Positions 51,906-57,218 of a DNA stretch of 57,218 nucleotides are shown here, piece after piece. Both the position numbers and the translations under genes were made by a program. A model generated the notes under the pieces. It worked only from the letters and a program-made list of their open reading frames with translations, made no database searches and was not told the DNA's origin. Each line of letters starts with the position of its first letter. Position 1 is the stretch's first letter. The stretch is from Bacteroidota bacterium (GTDB lineage Bacteria > Bacteroidota > Bacteroidia > B-17B0 > Aurantibacillaceae): NCBI GenBank assembly GCA_900299295.1, contig OMJH01000035.1, positions 1-57,218 of the forward strand, in the 5' to 3' direction.

Positions 51906-54523
51906 CATTTCGTGAATCTCTTAAATGGTTAGTACTTTCATTGCTGTTTTGCTCTAATAGTCTTTTAGCGCAAGGCGGTTCAGATTTCACTGAGCCCAAA
52001 GAATATATCATTGATGAGGTAAACATCACCGGAAGCCAGTTCACCGACAAAAATGCGATTCGCCAGTTGTGTGGTATTTTTCCGGGGGATAAAATTGTAT
52101 TGCCGGGAGAAAAAACTACTGAAGCGATTCAGTCGCTCTGGCGAGGAAATTTGTTTGATCACGTGGAAATATTAGGCGCCAAATTAAATGACAGCCTGGT
52201 AGCCATTGAAATTCGTGTAATTGAAAAACCACGTCTGTGGCAGGTGCGTTTGCCCGGTCTCAAAAAAAGCGAAAAAGAAGACCTGAATGAAAAAATGCGG
52301 TTTCAGCCCGAACAATTTCTTACCGATTACCGAATTGGAAATGCTGAAAATATTATTCGCGAATTTTATGTCAACAAATCCTTTCTTAACGTTAAGGTAA
52401 CATCCAAAATAGTTCCACTGGTTGGCGAGGATACTTTGAAATGCAGAAATTGGAAGCAGCACCGTAACTTACTTATTGAGATTAGTAAAGGAAAGAAAGC
52501 AAAAATTCAGGATATATTTTTTGTTGGCAATGAAAATATCGGCAGAAAGAAAAATTCCAAAAATCAAAAACCTGAAGACATAAAAAAACGCAGCGACCAT
52601 AAACTGTGGAGGGCGATGAAGGAAACCAAGCGAAAGCGTTGGTGGAATCCATTTAAGGATGGAAAATATCTTGAGGAAAATTTAGAAAAGGATAAAGAAA
52701 ATATTGTGGTGAAGTATAACACGCTTGGTTATCGAGATGCCAAAGTGGTAAAAGATAGTCTGTGGCAGATAAGTGAGAAACGTGTTGCATTGAAAATCTG
52801 GATTGAGGAGGGAAGAAAATATTATTTTAATAAAATCAGTTGGGTAGGAAATACAGTTTATCGCTCTGGGCAACTGGATACCATTTTGGCTATCAAGCCG
52901 GGCGATATTTATGATCAGGCCATTTTGGAGCAAAAGCTATATATGAATCCGACTGGCAATGATGTTTCAAGTTTATATATGGACAATGGTTATTTATTTT
53001 TTCAGGTTCAGCCAACTGAAGTAAATATCGTAAACGATTCACTAATTGATCTTGAAATGCGAATTTACGAGGGAAAGCCGGCAATAATTAATCGTGTAAC
53101 CGTTAAGGGAAACAGTAAAACTAATGACCGTGTAATCATGCGGGAAATATGGACACGGCCAGGACAGTTGTTTCGAAGAAGTGATGTAATGCGAACGCAA
53201 CGTGAGCTTTCCTCGCTCGGATATTTCGATCCTGAAAAAATAAGTGTCAATCCAATTCCCAATCCTGCGGACGGAACCGTTGATATTGAATATACAGTCG
53301 AAGAAAAACCATCCGATCAGATTCAAATGTCAGGTGGTTGGGGAGGAGGTAGGATTATAGGCACCCTGGGTGTAACCTTCAATAATTTTTCGACACGCAA
53401 TTTTTTTAAACGGGGAGCCTGGCAACCACTGCCAGCAGGCGACGGACAAAAGCTAAGCATTCAGGCGCAAAGCACAGGAGCCTATTTTCGTAGTTTTAAT
53501 TTTTCATTCACTGAGCCATGGCTTGGCGGAAGGCGCCCAAATTCGCTTACTTATTCAATGTATCAAACGGTTTCTTCAAATGGACAGTCAAAAACAATTA
53601 AAAATTCTTCGGGAGAAAAGGTGGCAAATCCTAACCGTTCTGACATTCAGATTACCGGAATAACGCTTGGTTTTACTTCTCGTTTAAAAAAACCTGACAC
53701 TTATTTTTCTTTTTATGGCGAAACAAACTTCAGTAATTATCTTGTAAACAATTACGGATCATTTTTCGTTTTTTCAAATGGAAGGGCGAACGATTTTAAT
53801 GTTCGTTTGAGTTTGAGCAGGGACAGCAGGGATGGTTATATCTGGTACAAAAGCGGTTCTTACCTGAATGTTTCCGGACAGTGGACACCTCCCTATTCAA
53901 CGTGGAATGGTAAGAATTATGCAGGGCTTGAACTCGAAGAGAAATTCAAATGGATTGAATATCAGAAGTATAAATTTTCTGCTGAGTGGTATGTTCCTTT
54001 GACTTCAGTTAAAGTGAAAGAAGGTAAGGAGGCGCGAAATTTGGTGCTTCGCGTTCGTACAGGAATGGGTTTCCTTGCGTATTACAATAAACAGGTGGGC
54101 ACGGCTCCTTTTGAACGTTTTTATCTGGGTGGAAGTGGGCTTTCCGGGTTCAATACTTTTTTTGCACGCGAAATTATTGCGTTACGCGGTTATTCTGATA
54201 ATGCTGTTTCTTCATCGAAAGGAGACGCCTTCATTGCTAAATATACTACCGAACTTCGGTACCCTATCTCTTTAAATCCCCAGGCCACAATTTGGGCACA
54301 GGGCTTTTTGGAGGCTGGAAACAGTTGGCAAACCGTTCGTGAGTTTAATCCGTTTCGTCTATATCGATCCGGCGGAGTAGGTGTCCGTATTTTTCTTCCC
54401 ATGTTTGGATTGCTTGGGTTAGATTACGGCTGGCGATTCGACACTGTAAATAAACCCGGAGCACCGAATATGGCAAAAGGACAAATGCATTTCACAATCG
54501 GGGCTCAGCTCGGTGATTTATAA
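51902..54523 (+). CDS. bamA: Outer membrane protein assembly factor BamA
   Basis: The Omp85 barrel that folds other barrels into the outer membrane. It has 873 residues. Signal peptide (about 1-24), then about five POTRA domains (to about residue 460, with VNITGSQFTDKNAIRQLCGI at the first and YTVEEKPSDQIQMSGGWGGG at the last) and the barrel. The barrel shows YLGGSGLSGFNTFFAREIIA, ALRGY-type lid loop (LRGYSD) and the C-terminal terminal strand FTIGAQLGDL. It overlaps uppS by 4 bases and is followed 18 bases later by the first skp. Confidence 0.96.
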   Translation: MTFRESLKWLVLSLLFCSNSLLAQGGSDFTEPKEYIIDEVNITGSQFTDKNAIRQLCGIFPGDKIVLPGEKTTEAIQSLWRGNLFDHVEILGAKLNDSLVAIEIRVIEKPRLWQVRLPGLKKSEKEDLNEKMRFQPEQFLTDYRIGNAENIIREFYVNKSFLNVKVTSKIVPLVGEDTLKCRNWKQHRNLLIEISKGKKAKIQDIFFVGNENIGRKKNSKNQKPEDIKKRSDHKLWRAMKETKRKRWWNPFKDGKYLEENLEKDKENIVVKYNTLGYRDAKVVKDSLWQISEKRVALKIWIEEGRKYYFNKISWVGNTVYRSGQLDTILAIKPGDIYDQAILEQKLYMNPTGNDVSSLYMDNGYLFFQVQPTEVNIVNDSLIDLEMRIYEGKPAIINRVTVKGNSKTNDRVIMREIWTRPGQLFRRSDVMRTQRELSSLGYFDPEKISVNPIPNPADGTVDIEYTVEEKPSDQIQMSGGWGGGRIIGTLGVTFNNFSTRNFFKRGAWQPLPAGDGQKLSIQAQSTGAYFRSFNFSFTEPWLGGRRPNSLTYSMYQTVSSNGQSKTIKNSSGEKVANPNRSDIQITGITLGFTSRLKKPDTYFSFYGETNFSNYLVNNYGSFFVFSNGRANDFNVRLSLSRDSRDGYIWYKSGSYLNVSGQWTPPYSTWNGKNYAGLELEEKFKWIEYQKYKFSAEWYVPLTSVKVKEGKEARNLVLRVRTGMGFLAYYNKQVGTAPFERFYLGGSGLSGFNTFFAREIIALRGYSDNAVSSSKGDAFIAKYTTELRYPISLNPQATIWAQGFLEAGNSWQTVREFNPFRLYRSGGVGVRIFLPMFGLLGLDYGWRFDTVNKPGAPNMAKGQMHFTIGAQLGDL

Positions 54524-54541
54524 TATTAAAACAGAAACAAC

Positions 54542-55072
54542 ATGAAGATTCAATTTTTTAAAAAAATTTCTGCGCTTATTTTATTTTCTTTTTTCGCTTT
54601 GAATACTTTTGCGCAGAAATTCGGCTACGTTGATACAGAATATATATTGAATCAAATTCCCGAATATAAGGCTGCGCAAGCTGAGCTGGACAAAGCCAGT
54701 CTGGACTGGCAAAAAGAAATTGATTCAAAATATGCTGAAATTGATAAGCTCTCCAAGGCCTACGCGGCAGAGAAAATTTTTTTGACAGATGAAATGATGA
54801 AAAAGCGTGAAACAGAAATTGAAACCCGTCAGAAAGAGGTGAGGGATTTGCAAAAGGATAAATTCGGAGTTGACGGAGAATTATTCAAAAAAAGGATGGA
54901 ACTGATTAAGCCAATTCAGGATAAAATTTACAGCGCGGTAAAGGCGGTGGCTGAACGTGCAGGACTCGCTATCGTTTTTGATAAAAGCAGTGACTTAACC
55001 ATGTTATATACAAGTCCAAGGCATGACAAAAGTGACGATGTGTTGAACTACATGGGCTATAACAAGAAATAA
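54542..55072 (+). CDS. OmpH/Skp-family periplasmic chaperone, copy 1
   Basis: Skp is a trimeric chaperone that holds unfolded outer-membrane proteins on the way to BamA. This copy has 176 residues. Signal peptide (about 1-23), then FGYVDTEYILNQIPEYKAAQ and a long charged coiled-coil arm of Lys/Glu-rich heptads, ending in a return strand AGLAIVFDKSSDLTMLYTSP. The layout fits Skp. It directly follows bamA (18 bases), so co-expression with its client-assembly machine is likely. Confidence 0.93.
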   Translation: MKIQFFKKISALILFSFFALNTFAQKFGYVDTEYILNQIPEYKAAQAELDKASLDWQKEIDSKYAEIDKLSKAYAAEKIFLTDEMMKKRETEIETRQKEVRDLQKDKFGVDGELFKKRMELIKPIQDKIYSAVKAVAERAGLAIVFDKSSDLTMLYTSPRHDKSDDVLNYMGYNKK

Positions 55073-55168
55073 CAACTATCATCAATTTCCACAAGTGAAA
55101 GTGTTTCAGACATCAAAGAATTTCGTAATTTGGCACGGTTTTTAGAAACACCCTACAAAATTTTAACT

Positions 55169-55744
55169 ATGAAGAAAACTATTGTAACATCTCTATTGTT
55201 TTTAAGTTTCGCATTGAGTTCGGTTTTTGCCCAAAAGCTGGGACATGTTAGTCTGGATTCATTGATTTCACTAATGCCGGAATATAAAACTGCAAAAGAT
55301 AAAAGTGAAGGTAAATTAAAATCACTTGAGAGTTTTTTAATGAATCTTAAAAACGAGTATGATATGAAGGTTCAGAAAGCGCAAAACGATTACGAAAAAA
55401 TGAGTGATATTGAACGCAAGAATATTGAAGAGGAATTGGCAGGAATGCAGCAGCGAATACAGTCACGTCAGGCGGAGGCTCAAAATGAATATCAGGCTTA
55501 CAGCAATAACATGATGAAGCCGATTTATGACAAGGCGAAAAAAGCGATTGATAAAGTGGCAAAAGCAAACGGATACAAATACATTTTTGATACAGGAATT
55601 GGAAATGTACTTTACAGTGAGCCTGCAGACGATGTGTTATTGATAGTGAAAAAAGAATTGGATGCAATGCCCCCCGCCAAATTACCGGATAGCGGTGCAA
55701 CTGATGGCGGCATTAAGAATACGCCCCCAAAAGGAGGAAAGTAG
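55169..55744 (+). CDS. OmpH/Skp-family periplasmic chaperone, copy 2
   Basis: A second Skp homologue of 191 residues from the ATG at 55169. The signal peptide is MKKTIVTSLLFLSFALSS with VFA just behind it. Then come LGHVSLDSLISLMPEYKTAK, a coiled-coil arm with NIEEELAGMQQRIQSRQAEA, and GYKYIFDTGIGNVLYSEPAD. The C-terminal 30 residues are Pro/Gly-rich and unlike copy 1. The frame is open to 55130, but MARFLETPYKILT would precede a normal signal peptide. It is followed by a strong terminator that ends the uppS operon. Two copies in tandem are common in Bacteroidota. Confidence 0.92.
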   Translation: MKKTIVTSLLFLSFALSSVFAQKLGHVSLDSLISLMPEYKTAKDKSEGKLKSLESFLMNLKNEYDMKVQKAQNDYEKMSDIERKNIEEELAGMQQRIQSRQAEAQNEYQAYSNNMMKPIYDKAKKAIDKVAKANGYKYIFDTGIGNVLYSEPADDVLLIVKKELDAMPPAKLPDSGATDGGIKNTPPKGGK

Positions 55745-55765
55745 GGTTTTAAATCAGAAAAACTC

Positions 55766-55796
55766 AAGGCTGCTTTTTTAGGCAGCCTTTTTTTTT
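55766..55796 (+). terminator. Rho-independent terminator of the uppS-bamA-skp operon
   Basis: AAGGCTGC and GCAGCCTT form an 8-bp stem around TTTTTTAG, followed by seven T residues. Confidence 0.92.
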
Positions 55797-55897
55797 AAGT
55801 GGTTGCAAATGAATAAGGGTACTTTTTTATTTCTTTTCAACATTAGGTAATACAATTCATGCAATGTCGTTATCTTAATCTTCCTATTTTTTGACTA

Positions 55898-57218
55898 ATG
55901 TTTTTGATTTTTGATACCGAAACAACCGGTTTGCCCCGCAATTTTGATGCACCGTTTTCGGATCTGGATAACTGGCCGCGCTGCGTACAAATTGCATGGC
56001 AGTTACACGACTCTTATGGTAAGCTCTTACATCACCGCAGTTTAATAATTCGCCCTGATGGTTTTACAATTCCTTTTAAAGCTGTCGAGGTGCACGGCAT
56101 TACAACCGAACGCGCGTTACAGGAGGGATTGCCGCTTTCGCAAGTGCTGTCCGAATTTTCAGATGTTGTTGGTAAGGCAGATTTTATTTGCGGACATAAT
56201 ATCGGTTTTGATGTAAACATCATGGGTGCAGAATTCATTCGTGGAAATGCGCCAGATTTGTTGCAGGGAAAAGAAGTCGTAGATACAAAGAGTGATGCAA
56301 CGACAAATTTCTGTGCAATTCCGGGAGGTAAAGGTGGAAAGTTTAAATGGCCAACCTTAACTGAATTACATCAAAAATTATTTTCGGATGGATTTGATGA
56401 GGCTCACAACGCCGCTTTCGACGTTGCTGCAACTTCCCGCTGTTTTTTCGAACTTATCAAACGTAAAATAATTTCTCTTCCCGCTATTGATGCGTCACGT
56501 ACTGATTATGAGGCTCCCGACTTAACGGATTTGCTGGTTCAGGAGCGTGCGTTGCGTGAACAGAAAAAATCATCAGCGCAGGATGGTTCTGCCGGTGCTG
56601 AGCTGCCTCCGATGGAAATCACACAGGATGTAGTATTCACTCATTTACACAACCACACACAGTTTTCAGTTTTGCAATCGACAACAGATGTGAGTGACCT
56701 GGTGAAGAAGGCAGCGGCATATAAAAGTCCGGCAATTGCTATTTCTGATCACGGTAACATGTATGGTGCATTCATGTTCTGGAAGGCGGTTGACAATCAT
56801 AACAAAAAAATAAAACAAAATGCAAAGCCGGGTGAATCACTTCAGTTAATGAAGTGCATCATTGGTTGTGAATTATACCTTGCTACAGAACGGTTGAAAC
56901 GTGAACGTCAAGATCATGTGCATGCACAGGTTTTTTTGGCTAAAAACAAAACAGGTTATCATAACCTTTGTAAACTGAGTTCGATAGGTTTTACCGAAGG
57001 ATTTTATTATGTGCCCCGAATTGACAAAGAGGTTTTGTTGCAACATAAGGAGGGGTTGATTGTGACCACCGGCTCACTCCAGGGCGAGGTTCCGGATTTA
57101 ATTTTAAATGTAGGAGAAGCCCGGGCTGAGGAGGCATTTCGTTGGTGGCTGGATCATTTTGGGGAAGATTTTTATGTGGAGTTGAATCGGCACCGACTCC
57201 CCGAAGAAGAACATGTGA
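55898..57218 (+). CDS. dnaE: DNA polymerase III alpha subunit with N-terminal exonuclease, cut at window edge
   Basis: The replicative polymerase. The open frame runs from ATG 55898 to the window edge (440 codons). Residues 1-190 are a DnaQ-like 3'-5' exonuclease: LIFDTETTGLP with the Asp-x-Glu motif, then CGHNIGFDVNIMGAEF and EAHNAAFDVAATSRCFF. The PHP domain starts at about residue 247 with FTHLHNHTQFSVLQS, and AIAISDHGNMYGAFMFWKAV and YLATERLKRERQDHVHAQVF follow. A fused exonuclease at the N-terminus of DnaE is typical of Bacteroidota, where a separate epsilon subunit is often missing. The catalytic palm lies beyond the edge. Confidence 0.96.
   Translation, partial: MFLIFDTETTGLPRNFDAPFSDLDNWPRCVQIAWQLHDSYGKLLHHRSLIIRPDGFTIPFKAVEVHGITTERALQEGLPLSQVLSEFSDVVGKADFICGHNIGFDVNIMGAEFIRGNAPDLLQGKEVVDTKSDATTNFCAIPGGKGGKFKWPTLTELHQKLFSDGFDEAHNAAFDVAATSRCFFELIKRKIISLPAIDASRTDYEAPDLTDLLVQERALREQKKSSAQDGSAGAELPPMEITQDVVFTHLHNHTQFSVLQSTTDVSDLVKKAAAYKSPAIAISDHGNMYGAFMFWKAVDNHNKKIKQNAKPGESLQLMKCIIGCELYLATERLKRERQDHVHAQVFLAKNKTGYHNLCKLSSIGFTEGFYYVPRIDKEVLLQHKEGLIVTTGSLQGEVPDLILNVGEARAEEAFRWWLDHFGEDFYVELNRHRLPEEEHV

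Overview
The window is chromosomal DNA from a member of the Bacteroidota, probably a free-living Flavobacteriia-like lineage. Four things point there. Three secreted proteins end in type IX secretion (T9SS) type-A C-terminal domains. The DnaE start carries a fused DnaQ-like exonuclease, and the E1 dehydrogenase is an alpha/beta fusion. Gene order is typical (ftsX-DUF3098-uppP-truB-queA-ispD; uppS-bamA-skp-skp; panD beside an LPG-synthase-like membrane protein). At least fourteen genes have a Bacteroidota -7 box (TAnnTTTG) just upstream, two of them with a TTTG -33 box at 18-19 bp. The window is mostly housekeeping DNA, cut at both ends (lnt at the left, dnaE at the right).

Layout. 1-1.8 kb: mtgA-lnt, cell wall and lipoprotein maturation. 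1.85-7 kb: a TlpA-like thioredoxin, then a leftward run ftsX, DUF3098, uppP, truB, queA, ispD. 7.2-9.3 kb: a T9SS repeat protein and a small MerR regulator. 9.3-13.8 kb: two SGNH hydrolases and an MBOAT acyltransferase, which look like a cell-surface O-acylation machine. 13.8-19.8 kb: a DUF1801 protein, fused 2-oxoacid dehydrogenase E1, pgk, and a YbdL/YafV-type methionine-salvage pair. 19.9-25.9 kb: a leftward series icd, rplY, panD, LPG-synthase-like protein, rfaE2, flippase, dut. 26-28.6 kb: a PolX-like protein with a degenerate polymerase site, and a PfkB kinase. 28.7 kb: tRNA-Asn.

29-35.2 kb is unusual. A thiolase gene is split by a one-base frameshift. Next comes an intact three-domain M28 peptidase-PDZ-ChaN fusion. 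Directly behind its stop codon lies a cation P-type ATPase that has lost its N-terminus and carries two one-base frameshifts. Either this stretch is decaying or it carries sequence errors; the missing N-terminus argues for a real deletion.

35.2-47.4 kb: patatin-barrel phospholipase, class IV aminotransferase, pdxH, yqgE, then an AT-rich pair (NADAR protein and an unrecognised Lys-rich protein). This is followed by an intergenic palindromic element with a 74-base hairpin, an AsmA protein, a large Asp-box T9SS protein and a SWIB/histone H1-like protein whose upstream region holds three copies of CCAATGAAA. 47.5-57.2 kb: glycosyltransferase, T9SS repeat protein, DUF6089 barrel, uppS-bamA-skp-skp (envelope biogenesis), and dnaE.

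Envelope building is the dominant theme: mtgA, lnt, uppP, uppS, ftsX, bamA, skp, O-acylation, flippase/rfaE2 and AsmA. I found no CRISPR array, IS element or integrase. The best candidates for something undescribed are the NADAR/Lys-rich/hairpin island (39.8-41.0 kb), the M28-PDZ-ChaN fusion, and the SWIB-H1 gene with its repeated operator-like motif.
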